DNA from: Lumbricus rubellus
Lineage: Eukaryota > Annelida > Clitellata > Crassiclitellata > Lumbricidae
Direction: 5' to 3'
Length of the DNA: 64,000 nucleotides
Assembly (NCBI GenBank): GCA_945859605.1
Contig: OX243812.1
Coordinates: forward strand, 46,061,657-46,125,656
Below, one piece after another: positions 25,346-34,512 of this stretch. The translations under genes were made by a program, and so were the position numbers. Position 1 is the first letter of the stretch. Each line of letters starts with the position of its first letter. Under the pieces are notes generated by a model, which was not told the origin of the DNA, did not search any database, and saw nothing but the letters and a program-made list of their open reading frames with translations.

Positions 25346-27589
25346 GGTGATTCCTTTCTCGTCAACCCTGTTTTTAGTGTGTAAGACATTAAAACTATAG
25401 ATCTACATCCAATAACATGCTTAAAAACTATAGTCGTCTAAACTCTTAAGTTCCTCTCAACTGTCGCTCATTGCAAATATAATTTTTATGTGAACGGCAT
25501 TAACAAGTCAATAACTTAAGTCTTAACTGTAGACCTAAATGGCACAAGTCTTAGGTTTACATGTGAATGACAGTAGAAAGGCTTTACCTTGACAGCAGTT
25601 AGCCTACAAATTGACACAACTGACGTAAACATACAATTAAGACAATCAATTCAGTGCAGAAACAGTCATTGCGGAGGGAATAATGTCCGTGCGGATAATG
25701 TCAAGCAAAAAAGTTGGGTCATTTTATATGGGGCTTTTGTCCGGAAAAATGATGTCCAGTGAATGATATATTCAGGGATAATGTCCTACAACTCTTTGTT
25801 CAACGTCACTTTGTTTCGCGAACGATGATCACTGCACCAACGTACTTTTGTTTCTAAATTATTGATAACATATTTTTCCGTCGTCAAACATGCACTGTGA
25901 GTCTCAGACAATAGATGCCGCTTTTAATCCACTCCCTGCTCTTTCTCTAAATCTCATTCCGTAATCCGTTGTCTTATTTTTCTTCGCCTCACCTGCCTCT
26001 CCTCCTCCAACCAATGTCGTCGTTCATCTGTCCGTCCGTCAATAAGCTGTACATTATCACCTTCTTCCACCTCCTTTCACCGCTTCCTTCCAACCAGCCC
26101 TCCTGCTTTTCCTCTTTGTCGCACCCTGTCTTGCTGCTGAGTTGCAGTGGAACAAAGAATAGTAGCCTACTACGTTGTTTGTTAGTATAAAGTAAACGTT
26201 GGCTTTCACCGTGGAGCACTTGCGTTCAATGGCGTCCATTAGCAGCAGTTCGTCTGCTGCTCTTAACACTCGTCGTCGTTGTCGTTGTCGTCGTCGTTGT
26301 CGTCGTCGTTGTCGTCGTCGTTGTCGTCGTCGTTGTCGTTGTCGTTGTCGTCGTCGTTGTCGTCGTCGTCGTCGTCGTCGTCGTCTATGAAAGCAGCGCT
26401 GTAAAAGACTCTCGTTCCATTACTACCCATACATTTGTACAACGCTCACTGCCGCTTCTTAGACATTGGCCTACTATACTGAAAGAGCGCTAATCTGTTT
26501 AAGCGCTCTGGCCAAGCGATGAAACTTGGAAAGTGACAATTCAATGGCCGTGCATGACCCCAAAAGAATAAGTAAATGACGATATATCGGTTAATCTTTT
26601 CTTCTTGATCAAGCAAATGACGTCAGTGTTAAATACGAACCGATTTTGGACCATTTGTCATTTCATTTCAATCGCTTTAACAACGCCCATAAAATGCAGA
26701 TTATTTTATGCTAGCCTAATTACTTTTCTCTGGATCATATAACACAAATAATTTGGATAATAAAAAATAATATGAAATCAATCACTTCAATAAATTAAAC
26801 CGAACTCTGAAGTTTACAAACTATAACTGACCTTGAACTAGAAAACCTGCCACATGACCTTGCAAACTTTGAAAGACTCTATTTTGTGACACGTAGAGAA
26901 TACAATGGAAATACAGAATGGATTGATTGCGGCAACATTAGTGTCAATGTCAGTTTAAGGATCGCTTTGTACGTTTTTCAGTATAGAATAATTATCTGCG
27001 CACTGGCGCATAACTAATTTCTGTCTACCCACAAGGTCCACACATTGAAACCAGGGAGGCCGCTGCAAGTGCCATGATACGCGGGGACAATGGCCTGAGT
27101 TCGTCGCTTTTGAATAAGTCTCTTCTCAGGCAGAAAGTCCGAGAATCGTTTGCAATTGATTCAGAGCTATCCTCCTCCATTGAGGTCTAATATATCTATC
27201 CTGTCAGAGTTTCTTCTTTTAGCCATCACCCATCCTAAGTCCGTCTATTTGTGATACATTCCATATTTCGCTGCCTTCTAAAGTAAATCTAATCAATGAA
27301 GTTGTGTTTGCGGGTGAAATATGACATCTCAATAGGATGACTGTTTCTGACGTTGATAACCTGTTGCGACGCATCGTATTATTGGCCAATTGTATTTTAG
27401 AGGTCTATTCACGTTCTCTGGCTAAAGCAACACGGTGGGCCATAAAAACGTAATCACTAACGGTTAGATATCTTCGCGAACTCTTCGCCATCCAGCCAAC
27501 CTGCTCTACCCGATCATCTCACTCTCAACCGCCGTCATCTCAAGTCATCTCAAGTTCTCCAACCGAGTCATAATATTATTTCAACACAG
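25346..27589. other. Host DNA left of the Polinton
   Basis: Contains a (CGT/GTT)n microsatellite at about 26,268-26,386. Nothing else was identified up to the Polinton target duplication. Confidence 0.4.
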
Positions 27590-27595
27590 CACCGC
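27590..27595. repeat. Polinton target-site duplication, left (CACCGC)
   Basis: Identical to the six bases at 43,840-43,845 immediately outside the other terminus. A 6-bp duplication is the hallmark of Polinton integration. Confidence 0.95.
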
Positions 27596-27866
27596 AGTAG
27601 ATGTAAAATTAATTAGCTAGCTGATTTTAAAGAAGCCTGATATTGAAGATAAAACAATTAAAATTGAAGAAACAATCAGCTAAAACCCAATTAACATTCT
27701 TGGTAGGAGCTACGGTAATGGTGATCAACGCTGATGCAAAACAACTGCAGAATACGGTATTGACTCACAGCAGATGCGAACAGACCCTTTGTTCGTGAGC
27801 GCTTAGTACATATGGTCTATTACAACAACAACCTGACTGGGAGCGAGACAAAGCAGTCGACGTCTC
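27596..27866 (+). repeat. Polinton left terminal inverted repeat
   Basis: Matches the reverse complement of 43,569-43,839. The outer roughly 200 bp show about two mismatches; the inner 65 bp are more diverged, about ten differences. Confidence 0.95.
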
Positions 27867-27876
27867 TCAGATGCAT

Positions 27877-28012
27877 AATTAATTACTTAGCTACCTTTTA
27901 AGAAATCTGATATTGAAGATAAATTAAGTTTAAATGGTGCTAAAGGATAATCTGGGGGTGTTTTCCATTGAAGAAAATATCAGCTAATAAACCAGTTAAA
28001 AGTCTTAGTCTT
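27877..28012 (+). repeat. Degenerate second copy of the TIR outer segment
   Basis: ATTAATTACTTAGCTACCTT, then CTGATATTGAAGATAAA, ATTGAAGAAA, ATCAGCTAA and CCAGTTAA follow the same order as bases 12-105 of the TIR, in direct orientation, with a roughly 40-bp insertion. It lies between the TIR and the first gene. Confidence 0.7.
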
Positions 28013-28039
28013 TTGTGTAAGCTAGAAACCAGTTAAAAA

Positions 28040-29113
28040 TTAAGGTCGTAAGAATACTGCCGAAAAGTCTCTAGCTAATATATTTAGTGCGATGTGCGAA
28101 TAAACGAATATCTCGAGAAAATCGGTATTGGCTACGAAAATTATGCAACTACCGGTTGAATTGTTAAACGCAGCTCCCGTTCCCCCTCCGCCCGCAATTT
28201 GCATGTAATTCGCCCCATTTCTATACAGGTAGACGTTACCAGGAGCGGTACTACTGTTACCAAATTCTATGTACGTCGAAACGAAATAGTATCCGGCTTT
28301 ACCGGGAGTGAAACGGGTCAGTCTCGTACTTATGACACCATCGGTTTTGAATCTTACACTATCGAAAGTAACTATTGTGTGAGTTTTAGCGATTAAGAAT
28401 TGCCAAGTTAAAGAATGAATGCTAAGCGCGGGACCGATTGAGATAGAATCTACATACTGCTTCGTAGCTGCATCGCTGGCGTTGTTGGGTTCGTGTAGTC
28501 CTGTAATGTAAGCATCATGCATAAAGATGGACTTATACACATTTATTTTAGACGGAGGAGTGCCATCGAGTGACTTAACCATCTCTAACATGATTTCATT
28601 GTTTATTCTAAAACGAAATCCATCCATCGATTGTAATGTAATAGGATTGTTTAACGAACATTGTAGTTTATTTCGTATACTACCTAAGAAAATAGTGAAT
28701 TCTTTATTTTCTCCTCTCAAGTCCTTACAACCCATTGAACGCAGACGATCGGAGCCAACGTTTAAGATTAGATCACCAGTCATGGTATCACCAGTTTTAG
28801 ACACCTTCAATGTAACTTGTTCATCAACGTATTTCTTATTCGTCAAATGATTATCGTTGGACGGAGAATCGTCGTGATTCGTTATCAAATCAATGGCTTG
28901 ACCCCAACTTAAGGCCTCATCCATTCCTGCTGTCAAAGGCTTCGTTGTTGGTAGTCCTTTAATTTTGTGACCACCCATTTTTAAATTTCCAGTCGCGATG
29001 TTTGCTCCATCCAATCGAAGAAAACTAGCATTTACTTGACTAAGAGTGACACCTCCAGCGATTACTCTTTGTGATGAACCAACATCGGTGTGACCGAATT
29101 TATCGACAGGCAT
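28040..29113 (-). CDS. Fibre-like virion protein with C1q-like head
   Basis: 357 residues. Residues 1-105 are nearly shared with the next gene and contain the phage-fibre-like phrase GNLKMGGHKIKGL. A second such phrase, ITGLHEPNNASDAATKQYVD, lies at 203-222; this motif is typical of trimeric beta-structured tail fibres. Residues 240-357 resemble the C1q/TNF-type jelly roll (RFTPGKAGYYFVSTY, VYLYRNG, FSAVFL at the end). By family knowledge the shared N-terminus probably anchors to the capsid and the head binds a ligand; this is inference. The start is supported by ATAAAATG. The gene sits next to the left TIR, last in the minus-strand block. Fibre role likely; receptor unknown. Confidence 0.75.
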   Translation of the reverse strand: MPVDKFGHTDVGSSQRVIAGGVTLSQVNASFLRLDGANIATGNLKMGGHKIKGLPTTKPLTAGMDEALSWGQAIDLITNHDDSPSNDNHLTNKKYVDEQVTLKVSKTGDTMTGDLILNVGSDRLRSMGCKDLRGENKEFTIFLGSIRNKLQCSLNNPITLQSMDGFRFRINNEIMLEMVKSLDGTPPSKINVYKSIFMHDAYITGLHEPNNASDAATKQYVDSISIGPALSIHSLTWQFLIAKTHTIVTFDSVRFKTDGVISTRLTRFTPGKAGYYFVSTYIEFGNSSTAPGNVYLYRNGANYMQIAGGGGTGAAFNNSTGSCIIFVANTDFLEIFVYSHIALNILARDFSAVFLRP

Positions 29114-29143
29114 TTTATATATAATAATAATTTTTAATGCAGA

Positions 29144-29908
29144 TTAGTCATCGTATACATATAATTGCATTACCTGAATCCCTCGTGGAAGATCGTTATC
29201 CTTTGCCAGTACTCTAACTCTGTAATATTGATACGCATCCGTAGTAGAAATATTAAAAAATGTCGGAATAGTCTCTGAAGGAGTTGAAGATGTATGTAAG
29301 TGTGCAAACACTGCTCCATCATTGCTAGCGGATAAATTCCAATAAGATACAGATACGGTTTTCAACGCAATTCTCCAAATTTTAACTGGCTCAGGACATT
29401 TAATTTGTAACCAAACAGTTTCATCTTCACCCGAAACCCAAGCTGCGTTAACATCGTCAGTGAGATTAGTGAAAGCATGGTAGGCTTTGCTTCCGGCAAA
29501 ACAAGAACTGGCGCTAGCAACGAATCCTGTTACACTTACATCAGCTTCCAAGGGAGGAATATACCCAGCACGACACTTTTTCAGAGATTTATCGACGTAC
29601 TTTGTAACTTGTTCATCAACGTATTTCTTATTCGTCAAATGATTATCGTTGGACGTAGAATCGTTGTGATTCGTTATCAAATCAATGGCTTGCCCCCTAC
29701 TTAAAGCTTCATCCATTCCGGCAGTCGAAGTATTCGTTACTGAGAGACCTTTTATCACATGTCCATTCATTTTTAAATTTCCAGTCGGCAGATTTGTCCC
29801 ATCCAATCGAAAAAAATTAGCATTTACTTGGCTAAGAGTAACACCTCCAGCGATTACTCTTCGTGATGTTCCTCCAGCAGCGGTGTGACCAAATTTATCG
29901 ATAGGCAT
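29144..29908 (-). CDS. Fibre-like virion protein with F5/8C (discoidin-like) head
   Basis: 254 residues. Residues 1-105 are a paralogue of the neighbouring fibre stem (FGHT, RVIAGGVTLSQVNA, DEALSRGQAIDLITNH, DNHLTNKKYVDEQVT). Residues 115-254 instead form a discoidin/coagulation factor 5/8 C-like domain: YHAFTNL, AAWVSGEDETVWLQIKCPEP, KIWRIALKT, YWNLSASNDG, YQYYRVRVLA and the ending MQLYVYDD. Such domains bind sugars or membrane lipids. The two genes are 30 bp apart, and their shared 5' thirds are almost identical in DNA (for example 28,817-28,905 and 29,607-29,695), so one arose by duplication and head replacement. The start follows ATAAAATG. Confidence 0.75.
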   Translation of the reverse strand: MPIDKFGHTAAGGTSRRVIAGGVTLSQVNANFFRLDGTNLPTGNLKMNGHVIKGLSVTNTSTAGMDEALSRGQAIDLITNHNDSTSNDNHLTNKKYVDEQVTKYVDKSLKKCRAGYIPPLEADVSVTGFVASASSCFAGSKAYHAFTNLTDDVNAAWVSGEDETVWLQIKCPEPVKIWRIALKTVSVSYWNLSASNDGAVFAHLHTSSTPSETIPTFFNISTTDAYQYYRVRVLAKDNDLPRGIQVMQLYVYDD

Positions 29909-29937
29909 TTTATATATATATTTATATATAATAATTT

Positions 29938-30360
29938 TTAATGCAAGCCATTTATAACTTCTTGGAAATTCATTCCATCACCCACCATCTTCAATACATA
30001 CAAACACAAATGACCACAAAATACTTCGTTATCGGGTTGTATTCGCTCGCTGTTATATAACACTGGACGGCGTAAATACTTTATCAGTTCTAGAGGGGGA
30101 GGAAGGCCGTAACTATCGAAATATATTTTCTCATTACCGCTCTTTAAGAAAGAGCACCAATGCTGACCGGTTCCTTTAGAATCATCTAGATTCAATATTC
30201 CACATTCAATCCGTCTAGGTTTATTCGGCAGCTCGTCTCGCACGAAAACGCCTCTAAAATTCGGAATATTTAGTTTCTTAGCCGCTTCGATTAGATCCAC
30301 ATTCGACAAAGCAATATTCGGTAGCACTACTCCACAAACATCGATTTGTTTGACGCTCAT
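29938..30360 (-). CDS. PRO: Adenovirus-type maturation cysteine protease (PRO)
   Basis: 140 residues. Catalytic layout of the adenain/C5 family: His67 in GQHWCSF, Asp82 in YFDSYG, Gln108, and nucleophile Cys115 in CGHLCLYVL, with the Gln-Cys spacing of seven seen in adenain. It is shorter than adenoviral protease, as is usual in Polintons. By family knowledge it processes capsid precursors during assembly; the nearby structural proteins contain GG-X sites it might cut (inference). It lies 16 bp downstream of the polymerase stop on the same strand. The start follows AATAAATG. Confidence 0.92.
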   Translation of the reverse strand: MSVKQIDVCGVVLPNIALSNVDLIEAAKKLNIPNFRGVFVRDELPNKPRRIECGILNLDDSKGTGQHWCSFLKSGNEKIYFDSYGLPPPLELIKYLRRPVLYNSERIQPDNEVFCGHLCLYVLKMVGDGMNFQEVINGLH

Positions 30361-30376
30361 TTATTTAATATAAACA

Positions 30377-33300
30377 TTAATTAAAAGTTTTCAACGAATA
30401 GTGTCCATATGCCAAAGTATGAATGCCATCTTGCATTATTACCCGTTTATCGTCGTCTGCAGATAATGCAACTTTATTAATTTCTTCCGTATAAATATCG
30501 TGATGATAAGATCTAATAACATTCATCGTTCGTTGTTGTTCTTTTTTAGTAAATAAGCAGTTTCTATCATCTTCGTGAGTAATAGTTTTCTGGACAACAT
30601 TCTTCTTAATACCTTTACATTTCTTGTGCTCATCTCCAGCAGCCATCTTATAAGAATACAACTTTGCTCGCAACCCGATAAATTCTTTTATCTGTTTCCC
30701 ACTAGCTTCATCCTTGAACATTCCAATAACTTTTTTATTTACTCCAACCTCAATACCAGATGGATGATCTCTCAGGTATTCACTCGTGTCGAATCGAGCT
30801 TTAATATCTTCTGCGATATCTGAGTAAAAGTCTTCAGTTTTAATTTCGTATGTCAAAGAATCTGTATCAGTAAATAATAATTTAGCTCTATTTCCGTATT
30901 TAGTCTTGATGTAATTGTAATGAAAGTCGTACATCAACGTTTTGCTCAAGTCTAATATACACATGCCAAGATATATAGGTTTATTATAGTACAATTTAGT
31001 TTTTTTCATGTGAACGGCTATTAGATTTTCATCGAAAATAGTACATCTCTCATAATTAGGTTTAGCGGCTAGTTCAATAGCCCTCTCCTCTTGACACACT
31101 AACTCTACATCAACACGATTTTCAATGTTCTCACAAGTTTTTCCAAAGACACTGTTATTCATTAACTTGAAAAAGTCTTTCTCAAAGTCATTAGTAGCTT
31201 TCGTTCTAAGAGCTGTATTTAAATCGATATACTTTTTCAACCAATCACTTTCTTCGAATAGTACACCTCTATGCACCTTTGTTATTTTCAAACCCAAGCT
31301 CTCATACAGCTTCAGATTATCGTAATGCAGCACATACTTCTTTTTATGGTTTAAGTTTGGAATTAACTTTTTGACTTTGTTAATCTCAATGCTTTCGGGG
31401 GCTAACGGAAAATCGTTATGCAGGTCGTGTAACTCTTTAGGGTATTCCAAATCAACTTCCAATATGCATGGAATACTTCTCCAATTTTGTAATTCATCTT
31501 CGTTCATCCATTTGAACCCGTGAGTAGGTAAATTTTTGATCATAGCCCATCCATATAGATTATTCGCATCAAGGTAAGTGATAAATGTAGAATTTTCGTT
31601 GCTATTGAAATCGCTCATATATTTATTATTCGCTTTCCCGTAACGATTTGATATTGTGCTCACTCCTCCTCTCATCCCTTGCCTAAGCATCAGAATCATA
31701 TCGTAATCATTCAATAACTCCAATTTCACGCCTGTCAATTTTAAAGCGGCATCCCAGGCTAAACCAGGAGATGTAAAATACCATGCAGGGTCAAGCGTAT
31801 AGTTCTTCATACACACATCTCTAAAGTTTTCGAAAACATCGGCAAGTAGCAAAACATCTGAAACGTTGTATAAATCGTGATACTCTCTGAATGTTTTACA
31901 TCCAAATTCTTTCCATACCGTTTGTGCATGCTCGTAGTCTTCATCGCTAATATTCGAATCATTTAGCTTAGAATAGAAAGCGGATTTTGGTGGTAGTTCG
32001 GTTTCATTAAAGGTAGTAAATGAATCGACGTAGTCATAAGGATATATGCCTTTTCTCAGCAAAAGATCGAGCTTCTTTCCAGTATATCGTTTCCCAATAT
32101 TTTTACACTGGTCTTTGCTTAGGTTCCTCGATAAAGCATCAAGACTAGAAGCCATAAATTTAAAACTGTCGATAAAACGCAGTTGTCGCTTGACGGTAAT
32201 CTCTTTTCCCTCTTTATTTACAAACTTATCAACAACGACCTCTCTGCTAAAAGATATATACTTTTCCTCGTTATTAGGTATGCAATTAATTTTCTCTCCA
32301 TTATTACCTCTCAGTTTCTTAATGAACAGATGACAATCGTACCCGGAAAGATTATGAAACACTACAGGGAAAAACTTGGGGACTTTATAGTTTACATTAC
32401 AAATGTTATGAGCAGCCCCTCTAAATTTACCGCTAAGATGACAGTGATCTCTCACTCGGTCTTCGCCCAACGTTTTTTCACAGATATGACATATAGTAGC
32501 TCCATCAAAACACTTCTTGTCCTCTTCTGTAAATATCATCTTCTTAGGGAATTTAAATTGATTATATATTTGTTTTATATTCTCTTCTAGTTTATCTACA
32601 AATATTTGACCAACATCATCATCTTCGCTTTCAGCTGTAAACGTCACAGGATCTTGAGAATATACACTATCGTCGAAACATTTTATGTGGTAACAAAAGG
32701 AGCTAGGAGTATGCTTTTGATATTTATTAGTGTACGACAACTCTGGATTTGGTTGGCATGTATCGATCGGTTTTACAAAAGACTCAAAATCTGCGTAGAC
32801 TATAAACGGAACCCTCATAGAATTGTTATAATTTTTAAAACTTAACATAGTTCCTGGTTCTGGCATTTCTATTTTTTGTGCGTTATGTTGAGAGCAGTAC
32901 TCATTATGGTTGTTAAGCGCTCCTGGCGTTGTGAAACCATTCATACACCTTTTACAATAATACATCGAATTAGTCCGAAATCTCATCAATCTGTTAAAAT
33001 TCTTGATCCAGCAATAATGTTTCCTTTCTCCGTTGGAAATAAGCAATAGATCTACACAAATACTACTTTCACACTTAGACAGATAAAGCGGGTAGACATG
33101 TTTTTCAAAACCGAATACATTAACATTAATATTGTTATTTCTCTCGAATTTACCTATCACATTAGCATCAGCAGCAACTGGAAACTCAATACCACTCCAA
33201 TTAAGTTTTTTCGATTGTTCTTTCAAAGCTTTCGTTATTATCTCCGAATTTTTCACAACCGGATTCAACGCTCTAGTGATACACCATTTGAAGCATTCTT

Positions 33301-34039
33301 CATCGTCGTTTTTCATATTTATAATAGCCTTTTTATTAGCTAAAAAGTCGGGAAGCGGAATGTAAGAACTACCTCTTAAGGGTGTATATTTTACCGTATT
33401 TATATCTAATTTTACAACGGCTTTAAATCTCCAATTACTTCCTTGCATCTGAAAACTAGCAATAGACTCCATGATTTTATCTTTTTTTCTGCTGTATATT
33501 TCATTCAAGTCGGTAGCTTCTAAAATAACTTCTGCCCTGGAAACGAATGGTATATCCTCAGAAGTCACTATTCCAGATTTCATATCTACTCGTTCCATAG
33601 TACAAGTAAGAACTAAATTAGTCTTTGTCTGGCGATTGTTCGACAACAGATTTACTACCTGCGGTCTGACGAAATCAAGAAACGACGAGGCATCCATTCC
33701 ATTAATTCCATCTATTCTATATTGCTTGGTAAATCCTTTAATAGCCGACGCCGTTTCTCGAATTTTATGTTTATCAAATATCCTGGAAACAGTTAACTTC
33801 AATGATTCCAGTTTTTCATTAACTGCTTTATTATCTCGTTCAGGTACATAACTAAGTAACCAATCCGCAAAATCATTTAATTTAGCTCTAACCCTATTTT
33901 TGTATTTTCTCTTAGGCGCTACTGGTTTGTACTTACCAGGTGTGGGAGTAAGCGTAGGAACCTTAATGTCAGGAACCGATGAGTCGAGCAAGTGTTCAAC
34001 ATGGTTCATGTTTCTTAAACTACTTTTCTTTAAATCCAT
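30377..34039 (-). CDS. POLB: Protein-primed family B DNA polymerase (pPolB)
   Basis: 1,220 residues, apparently intact. Exonuclease motifs: ExoI YADFES (Asp417, Glu419), ExoII HNLSGYDCHLF (Asp568), ExoIII YNVSD (Tyr724, Asp728). Polymerase motifs: A TYLDANNLYG (Asp824), B KLMNNSVFGK (958-967), C FTDTDS (Asp1058, Asp1060). A CCHC zinc finger (Cys362, Cys365, His378, Cys382) precedes ExoI. An HNH/endonuclease-VII-like module (CHIC 517-520, DHCH 531-534, HNICN 544-548) sits between ExoI and ExoII. The first 350 residues have no family I recognise; in protein-primed polymerases this region could relate to the terminal protein, but no evidence here shows it. The enzyme would copy the linear element from its TIR ends. 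The start follows ATAAAATG. Confidence 0.97.
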   Translation of the reverse strand: MDLKKSSLRNMNHVEHLLDSSVPDIKVPTLTPTPGKYKPVAPKRKYKNRVRAKLNDFADWLLSYVPERDNKAVNEKLESLKLTVSRIFDKHKIRETASAIKGFTKQYRIDGINGMDASSFLDFVRPQVVNLLSNNRQTKTNLVLTCTMERVDMKSGIVTSEDIPFVSRAEVILEATDLNEIYSRKKDKIMESIASFQMQGSNWRFKAVVKLDINTVKYTPLRGSSYIPLPDFLANKKAIINMKNDDEECFKWCITRALNPVVKNSEIITKALKEQSKKLNWSGIEFPVAADANVIGKFERNNNINVNVFGFEKHVYPLYLSKCESSICVDLLLISNGERKHYCWIKNFNRLMRFRTNSMYYCKRCMNGFTTPGALNNHNEYCSQHNAQKIEMPEPGTMLSFKNYNNSMRVPFIVYADFESFVKPIDTCQPNPELSYTNKYQKHTPSSFCYHIKCFDDSVYSQDPVTFTAESEDDDVGQIFVDKLEENIKQIYNQFKFPKKMIFTEEDKKCFDGATICHICEKTLGEDRVRDHCHLSGKFRGAAHNICNVNYKVPKFFPVVFHNLSGYDCHLFIKKLRGNNGEKINCIPNNEEKYISFSREVVVDKFVNKEGKEITVKRQLRFIDSFKFMASSLDALSRNLSKDQCKNIGKRYTGKKLDLLLRKGIYPYDYVDSFTTFNETELPPKSAFYSKLNDSNISDEDYEHAQTVWKEFGCKTFREYHDLYNVSDVLLLADVFENFRDVCMKNYTLDPAWYFTSPGLAWDAALKLTGVKLELLNDYDMILMLRQGMRGGVSTISNRYGKANNKYMSDFNSNENSTFITYLDANNLYGWAMIKNLPTHGFKWMNEDELQNWRSIPCILEVDLEYPKELHDLHNDFPLAPESIEINKVKKLIPNLNHKKKYVLHYDNLKLYESLGLKITKVHRGVLFEESDWLKKYIDLNTALRTKATNDFEKDFFKLMNNSVFGKTCENIENRVDVELVCQEERAIELAAKPNYERCTIFDENLIAVHMKKTKLYYNKPIYLGMCILDLSKTLMYDFHYNYIKTKYGNRAKLLFTDTDSLTYEIKTEDFYSDIAEDIKARFDTSEYLRDHPSGIEVGVNKKVIGMFKDEASGKQIKEFIGLRAKLYSYKMAAGDEHKKCKGIKKNVVQKTITHEDDRNCLFTKKEQQRTMNVIRSYHHDIYTEEINKVALSADDDKRVIMQDGIHTLAYGHYSLKTFN

Positions 34040-34070
34040 TTTATCTTACCACGCAAAAATATTAAAACAT

Positions 34071-34117
34071 GTGAGATCGAAGATCCACTTATCTGTGAGA
34101 TCGAAGATCCACTTATC
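34071..34117. repeat. Two 24-bp repeats shared with 37,855-37,902
   Basis: GTGAGATCGAAGATCCACTT(ATC) occurs at 34,071-34,093 and 34,095-34,117 in the gap before the polymerase start. The same word occurs twice inside the glycine-rich structural gene, where it encodes the ISGSSISH repeat. It contains the palindrome-like GATCGAAGATC. Confidence 0.9.
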
Positions 34118-34140
34118 GAACACTTTAATTGCAAATCATT

Positions 34141-34470
34141 CTATCTCTCAAACACTTTAATTTCGTATCTATCTCTCCAGACATTTCCGTTATGATAAGC
34201 TATTATGCCAGCACTCTGACCATACGCCTTAGCAGCTTTATACATCGATGGATACGAGGTAACAACGCCAGTCTCTCGATCTATAATATCTACTCTTCTC
34301 GGTTGTTTCCTGATACTACCCAACGTGTCATGTCTATATGACACAGACTTGTAGTCCGTCGGGAGAATATTCTTTTCAATCAGTACAGTTATCATTTGAG
34401 GTTTGTTGAGATGTGAAGTGCCTGTAACATTGTTATGCTTGGCCAACATTCTAAGCTCAGGTAGCTTCAT
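34141..34470 (-). CDS. Small SAP-like / NUMOD1-like DNA-binding protein
   Basis: 109 residues. Residues 1-33 (LPELRMLAKHNNVTGTSHLN...ITVLIEK) look like a SAP/Rho-N helix-extended-helix fold. Residues 70-106 (VVTSYPSMYKAAKAYG... followed by an N-V-W-R-D-R-Y-EI ending) resemble NUMOD1, a helix-turn-helix module accompanying homing nucleases. No nuclease domain is present. A DNA-binding role is inferred. The neighbours are the polymerase (downstream) and the major capsid gene (upstream). I do not know of an established function in Polintons. Confidence 0.6.
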   Translation of the reverse strand: MKLPELRMLAKHNNVTGTSHLNKPQMITVLIEKNILPTDYKSVSYRHDTLGSIRKQPRRVDIIDRETGVVTSYPSMYKAAKAYGQSAGIIAYHNGNVWRDRYEIKVFER

Positions 34471-34512
34471 AATATATAAGTATTCTTTAAATCAATTTTC
34501 CATACACAACAC

